Assembly: GCA_036783645.1 (NCBI GenBank)
Contig: DAIPWT010000037.1
Coordinates: 1-46,640 of the forward strand
From: UBA4732 sp002404095
GTDB taxonomy: Bacteria; Planctomycetota; Planctomycetia; Gemmatales; Gemmataceae
DNA: 46,640 nt
Direction: 5' to 3'
Position numbers and translations under genes: made by a program. Positions 27,649-35,505 of this stretch are shown piece after piece. Under the pieces are notes generated by a model. That model did not search any database, was not told where the DNA came from, and worked only from the letters and a program-made list of their open reading frames with translations. Within the stretch, counting starts at the first letter, position 1; each line of letters opens with the position of its first letter.

Positions 27649-27730
27649 CCACAGATTACACAGATTAACGCAGATAGGACAAGAAGCAGTTGTTTTCCGT
27701 CTTATCTGCGTTAATCTGTGTAATCTGTGG
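27649..27730. repeat. Palindrome between the two M16 genes
   Basis: Arms 27649-27680 and 27699-27730 (32 bp, one mismatch) around an 18-base loop. The arms contain the words CAGATTACACAGATTAACG and its complement, which themselves repeat the ACAGATTA word. It begins one base after the stop codon of the upstream M16 gene. It is strikingly AT-rich compared with its neighbours. It may act as an mRNA processing or attenuation hairpin between the two genes. Confidence 0.9.
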
Positions 27731-27731
27731 C

Positions 27732-28967
27732 TTAATTTAAGAATTCCAACGGCTTTGGGCCGAGGGTGACGATAGTGAAATCGGCCGGCGGATGACGGCG
27801 GACGTGGGCGAGGATGGATTCCGCCGTCAGCGCGTTGACGGCCGACTGGATTTCGTCAAAGCTACGCACGCGGCCGAGGTTGTACCAGTCGGACGCCAAC
27901 GCCAGGGCGCGGGCCGATGTGGATTCCTGCTGCATGATGAGCGACGACTTGAGGCCCGCTTGCACTCGCTCCACTTCTTCCGTTTCGATGCCGTCCGGCA
28001 GACGACGTAGTTCCCCCATCAGCACATCAAACGTCTCTTGGGCGCGCTCGTTGGTTGTGCCGGCGTAGGCGATTACGCTAGCGCGGTCTTTGAAGGTCTG
28101 GTAAGAAGCCCATACGGAATAACATAGGGCGCGCTTCTCGCGGATCTCGGTGAAGAGCCGCGAACTCATGCCGCCGGACAAAACGTGGACTGCGCCCATT
28201 GCGGCGTAGTATTCGGCGTCGCCGACCGGCACACTGGCGTAAGCGGTGGTGATCTGCGTCTGAGCCAGGTCTTTGGCGATGTGCGCTTGCTTCTCGCCGC
28301 GAGCGCCGAGGGGAGGCGGCGGCGGAGCGTCGCCCTGCCAGTCGCCGAAGAGACGTTCCACTTGATCGCGCAACGGCGCCCACTCGAAATTGCCGGCCAC
28401 CGCAAGGATGGCGCCGCGCGGGCGAAACAGGCGGGTATGGCGCTCGCGTAACTCCTCAATAGTCAGCGCGGTAACGCCCTCGACAGTGCCACGATGGTCG
28501 TTGCCGAGCGGACTAGGGTAATGACGCTTACGCAACTCGACCAGAATCTTGGAGCGCGGCTCGTCTTCCAGGCCGCGAATGTCTTGAAGAGCGAGCGAGC
28601 GCACGGCCTCCATCTCGTCGTCGGGCAGATGTGGCCGGCGTAAAATATCGCCGTAGAGGTCGAGGGCGGCGGGCAGGTTGCGGGCGACGGTGGCGCCCCA
28701 AAAACGCATGTGGATGCTGCCGACGCTCTCGCTGCTGTCGAGGCCGAGATTGTCCATCGCCAGGGTAAGTTCCCGGCTGTCACGGTCGCCGGCGCCGCGC
28801 GTGATGAGGTCGGCGAGGATGGCGCCAGCGCCGAGACGGTCGGGCCGGTCGTAGACGCAGCCGGCCGGGATCAGGAAGTTGAGGGCCGCCGAACGCACAT
28901 GCGGTATGAGTTCGGCCAACAGGGTCAGTCCGTTGGCGAAGGAATGTTGAAAGACTTCTTGCGGCAC
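27732..28967 (-). CDS. M16 family peptidase-like, inactive partner
   Basis: A 411-residue M16 homologue. GTG at 28967 is chosen because AGAGG lies five bases upstream and the product then starts VPQEVFQHSFANGLTLL, matching the start of its neighbour; an ATG at 29024 would overlap the GNAT gene. The zinc motif is replaced: the position of HFLEH reads AILAD, so no metal site. The C-terminal domain keeps the M16 substrate-binding Arg/Tyr pair region SSRLFTEIREKRALCYSV. The pair resembles M16B heterodimers where one subunit brings the metal site and the other the R/Y site. Peptide-processing role is inferred. Confidence 0.92.
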   Translation of the reverse strand: MPQEVFQHSFANGLTLLAELIPHVRSAALNFLIPAGCVYDRPDRLGAGAILADLITRGAGDRDSRELTLAMDNLGLDSSESVGSIHMRFWGATVARNLPAALDLYGDILRRPHLPDDEMEAVRSLALQDIRGLEDEPRSKILVELRKRHYPSPLGNDHRGTVEGVTALTIEELRERHTRLFRPRGAILAVAGNFEWAPLRDQVERLFGDWQGDAPPPPPLGARGEKQAHIAKDLAQTQITTAYASVPVGDAEYYAAMGAVHVLSGGMSSRLFTEIREKRALCYSVWASYQTFKDRASVIAYAGTTNERAQETFDVLMGELRRLPDGIETEEVERVQAGLKSSLIMQQESTSARALALASDWYNLGRVRSFDEIQSAVNALTAESILAHVRRHPPADFTIVTLGPKPLEFLN

Positions 28968-29013
28968 GAGCACCTCTAAATGGGACTTATAGTTTACGTT
29001 TGGCGGCAAAACA

Positions 29014-29565
29014 TCACATCTCATGCGTATCGGGCACAGCCTTGTATAGCGTCTTGAACCGGCGAAACCCAAGGCGTCGATAAAGGCGCTGGGCGCCCTC
29101 GTTCCGGGCGGTGACTTCGAGCAAGGCGCGACCCAGACCCGCGCGCCGGAAGCCGTGCAGCGTCTGCAACACCAACGCCTCGCCCACGCCGCGTCCGCGC
29201 CAAGCCGGCGTGACGCCGACGTTTTGAATAGCTCCCACGCCGCCGCGCTCGTGCAACCCCTGGATGGCGCCGCATGGACCGGCCGGACCGACCGCAAGCC
29301 ACGTCGCTCCCGGCAAGAAATTAACGCGGCGGCTGACGACGTTCATCAAGGTGACGCAACCGTTGGGACTGCTTAGACTCGGAAAAATCACCGCGTCAAT
29401 TTCCTGATGGAAGCTGTCATTCAAAACCTCGGCGTGCGCGGTTAAAACCTCTTCACTCCACGGAAGCAATTGAAAGTCGGACGGCAACACCAACGTCGGC
29501 AGGTCGTGGAGGTCCACCTCCATCTTGTAACGCTTGAAATAGGAGATGGCTGTCGTGACCATCAT
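29014..29565 (-). CDS. GNAT family N-acetyltransferase
   Basis: A 183-residue acetyltransferase starting at the ATG at 29565, with GGAG eight bases upstream. The GNAT acetyl-CoA pyrophosphate loop is visible as VTPAWRGRGVGEALV (Q/RxxGxG/A type), preceded by strand GVGAIQNVGV and followed by LEVTARNEGAQRLYRRLGF, the classic fourth motif. The N-terminal 60 residues (LHDLPTLVLPSDFQLLPW) are a family-specific lead-in. Substrate unknown. It is first in a run with the two M16 genes and TIGR03032 paralogue 2, 46 bases upstream of the inactive M16 gene. Confidence 0.9.
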   Translation of the reverse strand: MMVTTAISYFKRYKMEVDLHDLPTLVLPSDFQLLPWSEEVLTAHAEVLNDSFHQEIDAVIFPSLSSPNGCVTLMNVVSRRVNFLPGATWLAVGPAGPCGAIQGLHERGGVGAIQNVGVTPAWRGRGVGEALVLQTLHGFRRAGLGRALLEVTARNEGAQRLYRRLGFRRFKTLYKAVPDTHEM

Positions 29566-29649
29566 CGCCTGCACTCCGCCCGTCCCGTGGATCGACGCGC
29601 TCTCCAATTCTAGCAGGGCCGAGAGAAAGGGTCAAAGGGGCTAATATCG

Positions 29650-29719
29650 ACGAGCCGCGACCGTGAGGGAGCGGTTTTGAGCCGCGTGACGCCTCCGCTC
29701 CCTCACGGTCGCGGCTCGT
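29650..29719. repeat. Palindrome after the response regulator gene
   Basis: Perfect 25-bp arms, 29650-29674 and 29695-29719, around a 20-base loop. The arm core GCCGCGACC...GGGAGCG is similar to the element found at 34105, 43725 and 46587, so it may belong to the same broad family. It lies between the stop of the response-regulator gene (29743) and the GNAT start (29565) and could end the upstream transcript. Confidence 0.85.
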
Positions 29720-29742
29720 AACACCCCTTATGGGACAGACTC

Positions 29743-30660
29743 TCACCCGCTTCGCCGTTTGACCATTGTGATCTCGTTGCCGGAAGCGTTATGTTCGACG
29801 TGGTCCATGAACGTCTGAATGAGCAACAGGCCGCGGCCGCTGACTTTACCCAGGTTGGCCGGGTCGGTCGGATCGGGCAATAGTGAGGGATCAAAGCCAT
29901 TGCCCTCATCGCGTATCGCAAATGTGGCTTCGTCGCGCGTCATCGTGGCGACGACGCGGACGCGGCGATCGCGGTACGGCTCCTGGTAACGGCGTTCCTT
30001 CGCCAGACGATAGTAGCCCTTCTCGTCGGTCTCGCGCTGCTCGGAATTCAACCCCAGGTTGCCGTGGAAAATAGAGTTGGTCAGCGCCTCGTGCAGCGCC
30101 ACGCCCAGCAGCATTCGACCGCTCAGCTCACACAGATTCATGCGCGTCAGGTCGCTTTCGAGATGGCTGACCAACGGCGCCACCATGGAGCCGTCGTTTT
30201 CGATCTCGTAATGCATCACGGCGCGCATGACCGTGTCGAGGATGCGGCGTTCGCTCACCTTGGTCTGGGCGGCGGAGAACACCTGATCGAGCGTTTCGGC
30301 GAGGTTCTGTGCCAGGCTCTGCTTGGGAACGTAGCTGGCCGCCCCTTTTTTGAGAGCGCGAATCGCCAGGTCTTCGCTGCCATGAGCCGTCATTAAAATG
30401 ACGGGCGTCAATGGGTACTTGGAGCGCACGGCCTCGACCAATTCCAGGCCGTCCATTTCTGGCATGAGCATGTCGGTAAGGATGACGTCGGGCGACACCT
30501 TGGGGATGACGTCCAGGGCTTCGATGCCGTTGCCGGCGAAGAAGGGCTTCCAGCCCTCGGCCTTCTGAATGATGGCGCCGGCCAAGCGCCGGTCCATCGC
30601 GGAGTCGTCCACCACGAGTACAGTGCGGAAGTCTCCGGCGGCGGGGTCGTTTGGGGTCAT
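29743..30660 (-). CDS. Response regulator with GHKL ATPase output
   Basis: A 305-residue protein. Receiver domain about 12-130: D18-D19, phospho-acceptor D63 (ILTDMLMPEMDG), and the conserved lysine in SYVPK. After a linker helix, residues about 170-300 form a HATPase_c_2 (RsbW/SpoIIAB-like) domain: N-box HEALTNSIFHGN, G1 box RDEGNGFDP, G2 region GKVSGRGLLLIQTF. Such domains bind ATP and act as anti-sigma or anti-anti-sigma kinases. No helix-turn-helix is present, so the output is probably protein-protein. The gene is 11 bases downstream of the hybrid histidine kinase and probably in one operon with it. Confidence 0.93.
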   Translation of the reverse strand: MTPNDPAAGDFRTVLVVDDSAMDRRLAGAIIQKAEGWKPFFAGNGIEALDVIPKVSPDVILTDMLMPEMDGLELVEAVRSKYPLTPVILMTAHGSEDLAIRALKKGAASYVPKQSLAQNLAETLDQVFSAAQTKVSERRILDTVMRAVMHYEIENDGSMVAPLVSHLESDLTRMNLCELSGRMLLGVALHEALTNSIFHGNLGLNSEQRETDEKGYYRLAKERRYQEPYRDRRVRVVATMTRDEATFAIRDEGNGFDPSLLPDPTDPANLGKVSGRGLLLIQTFMDHVEHNASGNEITMVKRRSG

Positions 30661-30671
30661 GGCAGGTTCTC

Positions 30672-33164
30672 CTAGGATGGGGAGCGGCCGGCGGCGCGCA
30701 GCGCCGCTGACAGCCGTTCCAGAGCTTGTTCAAGTTCGGGTACACCGGCGACCGCGGCGGCGACGTCGCCGGCGCGGCCGAGTTCTTGCAGGCGGTCGGC
30801 GGCGGCGGCGGCTTCGTCGGCGCCGAAGTAGCCGACCGCTCCTTTGATCGTGTGCGCGGCGCGACGCAAATCAACGGCGTTGCTCGCGGCGGCGGCCTTG
30901 CGCAGGTCGTTCAGCCACTGGGGCGAATCGGCCAGGAACACCTCCGTTAGCTCCCGCAATAGTTCCTCATCGCCGCCCACGCGGGCCAGAGCGACTTGCG
31001 GATTGAAGACCGACGACGGAGGCGCGGGTTCGCTCATGGTGCGGCTCGTTTCTTCGGCGGCGGCCGCCGCCGGCCGCGATTTCATGCGGTCGGCGAGGTC
31101 TGCCAGGACCAGGTACAGGTCGCGGAAACTGACGGGCTTGGAGAGGTAAGCGTCCATGCCGGCCTCCAGGCAGCGCTCGCGATCTCCCTTCATGGCGTGC
31201 GCGGTCAGGGCAATGATAGGCAGCCGACGGCCGGTGCCTACCTCGCCGGCGCGGATGCGAGTAGTTGCCTCCAAGCCATCCATTCCGGGCATCTGTACAT
31301 CCATCAAAACGGCGTCGAATGGTTCAAGGCGCAGGGCGGACAAGGCTTCCGCGCCGTCCGCCGCCACCACCGCGCTGCAGCCGAGTTTCTGGACAAGAGC
31401 GACCGACATTTTCTGATTAAGCGGGTTGTCCTCCGCGATGAGCAGGCGCAGCGGGCAACTGAGACGCGGCAACTTTGAGCGTGCGCCGGGCGCGGGCGTC
31501 ATGCCGCCCGATTCGGCGGAAGCGGGCGCGACGGCACCCGGAACCACGACGAGCGGTACGTCGAATTGAAAGACGCTGCCACGGCCTAGTACACTTTCGA
31601 CCCAGAGGCGACCGTTCATTGCTTCGACGAGCCGGGCCGAGATGGCCAGGCCGAGGCCCGCGCCGCCGTAGGGCCGCGCCATCGACCCGTCGGCCTGCAC
31701 GAACGGTTCAAAGATCGCCTTTTGCTTATCCGGCGGCACACCGATGCCGGTATCCATCACCTCAAAATGCAGAATGGCATCCACTTCCTGTCTTTCATTC
31801 TGCATTTTTATTGTAACAGCCACCTCGCCCTTCTCCGTGAACTTGACGGCATTCCCCACCAAATGGACGACGACCTGGCATAACCGCTGCCAGTCGCCGA
31901 TGAGGCGATCAGGGACGCCGGCGTCCACCCGCCAGGCCAGTCTCAGTCCCTTGGCGTGGGCGCGAGTGGTCAGCCTCCTGAGAGCGTCGTCGAGAGCCGC
32001 GCGGAGGGCGAATTCTCGCGGGGCCAACTGGAGTTTACCCGTCTCCATATCGGCGAACGCCAGGAGGTCGTCGATGACGACGAGCAGGGCGTGCGCCGAC
32101 GACTCCACGTCTTTCAAATGGTCGTGCTGTTCGGGCAAGAGAGGAGCGGCGAGCATCAACTCGGTCGGGACGAGAATACCGTTGACCGGCGTACGCAGTT
32201 CGTGACTGACGTTGGCGAGAAACTCACTCTTGGCCCGGCTCGCTTGTTCGGCGGCGACTTTGGCGCGGCGCAACTCTTCCTCTTCCTCGCGGCGCGCGGT
32301 GACGTCGGCGTGCGACCCGGCCATGCGGCTGATCTTCCCGGCGGCGTCGCGCACGGCCACGCCGCGCGCCAGAATCCAGCGGTAGGAACCGTCTTTGTGA
32401 CGCAAGCGGTGTTCAAGCGAGTATTCGGTGAGCCGGCCGTTGAAATAGTCGTCGATGGTTTGCTGGGCGCGGTCGCGGTCGTCGGGGTGCAGCCGGCTCG
32501 ACCACTCCTCGAAGCGATTGCTAATTTCGTTATCTTCGTGGCCGAGCATGGCCTTCCAACGCGGCGAGAAGTAGACCTCGGCGCGTGTTACGTCCCAATC
32601 CCATAGTCCATCGCGCGAGCCTTCCACCGCCAGGGCGAAGCGTTCCCGGTTGCGCCGCAGTTCGTCTTCGGCGCGCATCCGCGCCGTCACGTCGCGCAAC
32701 ACGATGACGCCGCCGCGCGGCAAGCCCTGCGCGTCGCGCAGCGGCCGACCCGTGATGCTAACGAGGACGCCGCCCGGAACGTGCGGATTGCGAACCAGCA
32801 TTTCGACTTGATCGGTTTCCTCGCCGCGGAGGGCGCGCGCGAGGGAAAGGTCGCGCGGGTCAACGAGGGCGCCGTCGCCAGGACGGCAGAGGCCATACCG
32901 TTGCGGCCAGTCCTTGAGCGGAACGTTGACCGGTCCCTCGCCAAGGATGCGACGAGCTGCGGCGTTAAAGAGAACGAAACGGCCGTTCTCGTCGGCGGCG
33001 ATCAGACCGTCGCCCATGCTGTCAAGGATGGCGGGCAGTAGACCGGCCAGCGATTCCGGACTTGGCGCCGCCGGAATGGGCGCGCCGTCGCAGACCGGGC
33101 AGGCCGCGGCGGCCCCGTCCGTTTCCCATTGGTGTCCCTGGATGCAGGTCAAGCGCCCCGACAT
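30672..33164 (-). CDS. Hybrid sensor histidine kinase with Hpt
   Basis: An 830-residue hybrid kinase. Start at the ATG at 33164; a longer in-frame start adds 36 residues. N-terminal C7, H11, C22 and C25 (in CIQGH and CPVCD) could form a small zinc ribbon. Two PAS domains follow (about 40-165 and 170-295), then HisKA with H321 in VSHELRTPVNG, HATPase with N438 and the DTGIGV and GGAGLGL boxes (about 420-535), a receiver with D622 (VLMDVQMPGMDG) and an Hpt domain with H771 (AAHTIKGAVGYFG). No transmembrane helix is seen, so it is cytoplasmic. The Hpt can phosphorylate a second receiver, plausibly the one 11 bases downstream. Confidence 0.95.
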   Translation of the reverse strand: MSGRLTCIQGHQWETDGAAAACPVCDGAPIPAAPSPESLAGLLPAILDSMGDGLIAADENGRFVLFNAAARRILGEGPVNVPLKDWPQRYGLCRPGDGALVDPRDLSLARALRGEETDQVEMLVRNPHVPGGVLVSITGRPLRDAQGLPRGGVIVLRDVTARMRAEDELRRNRERFALAVEGSRDGLWDWDVTRAEVYFSPRWKAMLGHEDNEISNRFEEWSSRLHPDDRDRAQQTIDDYFNGRLTEYSLEHRLRHKDGSYRWILARGVAVRDAAGKISRMAGSHADVTARREEEEELRRAKVAAEQASRAKSEFLANVSHELRTPVNGILVPTELMLAAPLLPEQHDHLKDVESSAHALLVVIDDLLAFADMETGKLQLAPREFALRAALDDALRRLTTRAHAKGLRLAWRVDAGVPDRLIGDWQRLCQVVVHLVGNAVKFTEKGEVAVTIKMQNERQEVDAILHFEVMDTGIGVPPDKQKAIFEPFVQADGSMARPYGGAGLGLAISARLVEAMNGRLWVESVLGRGSVFQFDVPLVVVPGAVAPASAESGGMTPAPGARSKLPRLSCPLRLLIAEDNPLNQKMSVALVQKLGCSAVVAADGAEALSALRLEPFDAVLMDVQMPGMDGLEATTRIRAGEVGTGRRLPIIALTAHAMKGDRERCLEAGMDAYLSKPVSFRDLYLVLADLADRMKSRPAAAAAEETSRTMSEPAPPSSVFNPQVALARVGGDEELLRELTEVFLADSPQWLNDLRKAAAASNAVDLRRAAHTIKGAVGYFGADEAAAAADRLQELGRAGDVAAAVAGVPELEQALERLSAALRAAGRSPS

Positions 33165-33347
33165 GCCATGACCCTTTCCCGACGCGCCGTCGAACGGAAG
33201 AATGCGCCGTTGCGCTTTTTCCTCCCCAAAGGAAAGTAACCGCGCGAAGGGCATTCTTGCAAGGAGATTCAAAAGAAGTACAAAAAGACGGCAACCCGTG
33301 ACGGCCGGCGCCGCCGGGCGGTTGACCCCTGACTGAGGTTCTTTCCG
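33165..33347. other. Divergent promoter region
   Basis: About 180 bases between the histidine kinase (minus) and the DUF1080 gene (plus), so it should hold promoters in both directions. No palindrome or obvious operator was recognised. Confidence 0.4.
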
Positions 33348-34079
33348 ATGCGAATGACACGATTAATTCTGGCCACGGCGGTGATGTTGACGGCGCTCGG
33401 CTTCGCCCGCGCCCAGTACGGCGACCTCGGCGATCTGAAAATCGCCAAGCCGGACGACAAGGTAGACGTGAAGAGTACGCCGGCGCCCAAGGACGCGGTG
33501 AATCTTTTCTTCGGCAAGAACCTGGATAGATGGGTGATGCGAAACGACGAGAAGAAATCGGCCGAGTGGGAGGTGCTGAAAGGCGGCGTCGCCCAGGCCA
33601 AGGCGGGCGACATTATCACCAAGGAGCAGTTCAGCGGTCATTTCATGCTGCACGTCGAATTTCGCGTTCCCTATCTGCCGGACCAGAAGGGCCAGGGGCG
33701 CGGCAACAGCGGCGTCTACGTTCAGGGACGCTACGAGGTGCAAGTGCTGGACAGCTACGGCCTCGACAGCAAGAACAACGACTGCGGCGCGATCTACGAA
33801 GTGGCGGCGCCGCTGGTCAACGCCTGTAAGGCGCCGACGGTGTGGCAGAGCTACGACATCGAGTTCACGGCGCCGAAGTGCGCGGACGGCAAGAAGACCG
33901 AACCGGCGCGGATGACGGTGCATCAGAACGGCGTGCTGGTCCAGGACGACGTGAAGATTTCGGTGGACAACACGCGCGCCGGCCGCGGCGGGGAACCCTG
34001 TACACCCGGCCCGATCATGTTGCAGTATCATGGGGCGCCGGTGCAGTTTCGCAATATCTGGCTGGTTCAAAAGAAGTGA
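33348..34079 (+). CDS. Secreted DUF1080 (3-keto-disaccharide hydrolase-like) protein
   Basis: A 243-residue protein with a signal peptide (MRMTRLILATAVMLTALGFARA, cut likely before QYG). The mature part is a DUF1080 domain, a concanavalin-like jelly roll that is abundant in planctomycetes: LFFGKNLDRWV, FMLHVEFRVPYL, GRGNSGVYVQGRYEVQVLDSYG, and the C-terminal PIMLQYHGAPVQFRNIWL. This family includes enzymes acting on 3-keto sugars, but individual members are seldom tested. Glycan degradation is inferred. The gene converges on rpiB, with a palindrome between them. Confidence 0.92.
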   Translation: MRMTRLILATAVMLTALGFARAQYGDLGDLKIAKPDDKVDVKSTPAPKDAVNLFFGKNLDRWVMRNDEKKSAEWEVLKGGVAQAKAGDIITKEQFSGHFMLHVEFRVPYLPDQKGQGRGNSGVYVQGRYEVQVLDSYGLDSKNNDCGAIYEVAAPLVNACKAPTVWQSYDIEFTAPKCADGKKTEPARMTVHQNGVLVQDDVKISVDNTRAGRGGEPCTPGPIMLQYHGAPVQFRNIWLVQKK

Positions 34080-34104
34080 GACAAGCAACATTTCGCTGCA
34101 CGCC

Positions 34105-34167
34105 GTTTAGCCGCGACCCGAAGGGAAGCGCGTCTCCCCCGCGCTCCCCTTCGGGTCGCGGCTAAAC
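34105..34167. repeat. Palindrome at the convergent DUF1080/rpiB ends
   Basis: Arms 34105-34132 and 34140-34167 (28 bp, one mismatch), 7-base loop. Core word GTTTAGCCGCGACCCGAAGG. The right arm supplies the stop codon of rpiB. Another copy with both arms begins at 46587 and a single arm lies at 43725. It can act as a two-way terminator between convergent genes and looks like a dispersed repeat family. Confidence 0.9.
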
Positions 34168-34617
34168 CGCGCCTCGCTCTCCCGTCTCAAAGCGTGTGAT
34201 CTTCTCAACGCGCCGGGCGTGACGGCCGCTCTCGAATTCGGTCTCTAACCAGATCCGCAACATCCGTTCAATTAATTCCTCGCCGAGCAAGTCGGCAGAC
34301 AGACTCAGTACGTTGGCGTCGTTATGCCGCCGACTCATCTCGGCGGTAATGCTGTCGTGGCACGGCGCCGCGCGCACGCCCTTGACCTTGTTGGCCGCGA
34401 TGCACATGCCGATGCCGGTGCCGCAGATCAGGACGCCGCGCTGCGCCCGGCCCTCGCTGACGGCCAGGGCGACCAGAAAGGCGTAATCGGGATAGTCCAC
34501 ACTGTCCTTGCTGTGCGGGCCGACGTCCTGAACTTCATGGCCGAGCTGCTGCAAAACCGTGGCGATGCGGCGCTTGACCTCAAATCCGCGGTGGTCGCTG
34601 CCTAATGCAATTTTCAT
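34162..34617 (-). CDS. rpiB: Ribose 5-phosphate isomerase B
   Basis: A 151-residue RpiB/LacAB-type isomerase, interconverting ribose 5-phosphate and ribulose 5-phosphate in the pentose phosphate pathway. Visible residues: D8-H9 (GSDHRGFEVK), the catalytic cysteine C65 in LICGTGIGM, H87 in APCHDS and H98 in SRRHNDANVL. Length is normal. The stop codon lies inside the repeat palindrome at 34105-34167, so the last residues may have been set by the element. The phosphatase gene is directly upstream on the same strand, an order also seen in the Bacillus ywlE-ywlF region. Confidence 0.95.
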   Translation of the reverse strand: MKIALGSDHRGFEVKRRIATVLQQLGHEVQDVGPHSKDSVDYPDYAFLVALAVSEGRAQRGVLICGTGIGMCIAANKVKGVRAAPCHDSITAEMSRRHNDANVLSLSADLLGEELIERMLRIWLETEFESGRHARRVEKITRFETGERGAV

Positions 34618-34672
34618 GACGGAACCTATGGAGAGCGTCGCGAACGACGGAAAATCGTCGGCTCTGTCGATC

Positions 34673-35197
34673 TTAGCTATTTAGAGAGGCGTTGGACGCG
34701 GACTGCTGAACTTCGTCGATCAACGGATCGAGGAAATGCCAGATTTGGGCGGCGCACTCTTCGTATACTTCGCGCGGACAACCGACCGGATCGGCGATGT
34801 CGGCGCCGTCGGGACTTAGCAGACGCGGCCGCGCCCCCAGTCCGCCGTAGCGCTCGGCCAACACTTGCAGATGCCCGCTCGTCATGGCCACGAGGTAATC
34901 GGCTTGCGCGGCCAGATCGGGCGTCAACGGCCGGCTACAATGGCTCGCAAGGTCCGCGCCGTAGGCGCGGGCGACCGCGACGGCCTCCTCCGCGGCCGGT
35001 CCGCCGGAGAAAGCGGACAACCCCGCTGAAACAATGTGGAAGCCGCGTGCCGGCAACTCCGCGGCCGTGCAGCCGATTCGTTCCGCGAGCTTTGCGATGC
35101 ACAACGCTTCGGCCAGGGGGCTGCGGCAGGTATTGCCGGTGCAAACGAAGACAAGAAGGCAAGTCGATTGTACGTCTGGGATGGGACCATCGGCCAC
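34673..35197 (-). CDS. Low-molecular-weight phosphatase, probably protein-arginine phosphatase
   Basis: A 174-residue LMW phosphatase. The P-loop is C19-T-G-N-T-C-R25-S, with nucleophile C19 and the general acid in the DIADPVG loop near the C-terminus. Thr23 in the P-loop is the residue that in YwlE favours phospho-arginine; that is known of the family and inferred here. The start is a GTG at 35197; the about 12 residues before the first strand (ADGPIPDVQST) do not look like this family and vaguely resemble the C-terminal motif of Sua5/YrdC proteins, so a remnant of a fusion is possible but weak. It lies 55 bases upstream of rpiB. Confidence 0.88.
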   Translation of the reverse strand: MADGPIPDVQSTCLLVFVCTGNTCRSPLAEALCIAKLAERIGCTAAELPARGFHIVSAGLSAFSGGPAAEEAVAVARAYGADLASHCSRPLTPDLAAQADYLVAMTSGHLQVLAERYGGLGARPRLLSPDGADIADPVGCPREVYEECAAQIWHFLDPLIDEVQQSASNASLNS

Positions 35198-35312
35198 AAC
35201 GATCTGCTTTCGCGCTGGAAGAGAAGGCGGATGCTCGTCCGGCCCGCTGCCGGAGCAGCGTTTGTTTTATGTCTGGAAGCCAGCATTGACAACCTTCGCG
35301 GACTTGGCGAAC

Positions 35313-35472
35313 GGATTCGCCGATCCTGTGACAATCTAGTAACCCGGCTAGGTTCCATAATGAACTACAAGCCCGGAGCGCAAGCGACGGGTTTAGTCGA
35401 AACCCGTCGCTTGCGCTCCGGGCTTGTAGAAATACATGCGAAGGATTCGCCGATCATGCGACAATCTATTAT
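35313..35472. repeat. Direct repeat flanking a palindrome
   Basis: GGATTCGCCGATC..TG.GACAATCTA-type words at 35313-35342 and 35443-35472 match with few differences, 130 bases apart. Between them lies the palindrome at 35365-35429. This could be a duplicated promoter or operator, or a target duplication around an inserted element. Confidence 0.7.
35365..35429. repeat. Perfect palindrome, 30-bp arms
   Basis: Arms 35365-35394 and 35400-35429 are exact reverse complements around a 5-base loop. Core word AGCCCGGAGCGCAAGCGACG. The palindrome at 38789-38841 has a related core (AGCCCGCAGCGCCAAGCAAGG). It lies in the presumed promoter region, so it would form a strong hairpin in any long leader. Confidence 0.95.
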
Positions 35473-35505
35473 CAGTCGGTCCAGGCTTCGCATAGAGGCG
35501 GCGAC

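Larger units (their letters stand above)
35198..35505. other. Regulatory region of the ECF operon
   Basis: About 308 bases between divergent genes. It contains a perfect palindrome (35365-35429) bracketed by two near-identical 30-base words at 35313-35342 and 35443-35472. The second word ends 33 bases before the sigma factor start. Nothing coding is seen. Confidence 0.55.

Noticed and set aside
28967..29297. N-terminal extension of the inactive M16 protein
   Set aside because: The extension overlaps the GNAT gene in another frame and is Arg/Ala-rich; GTG 28967 with its AGAGG fits the family start.
29650..29719. A true rho-independent terminator
   Set aside because: The stem is strong but no T-run follows on the minus strand; annotated as a repeat that might terminate transcription.
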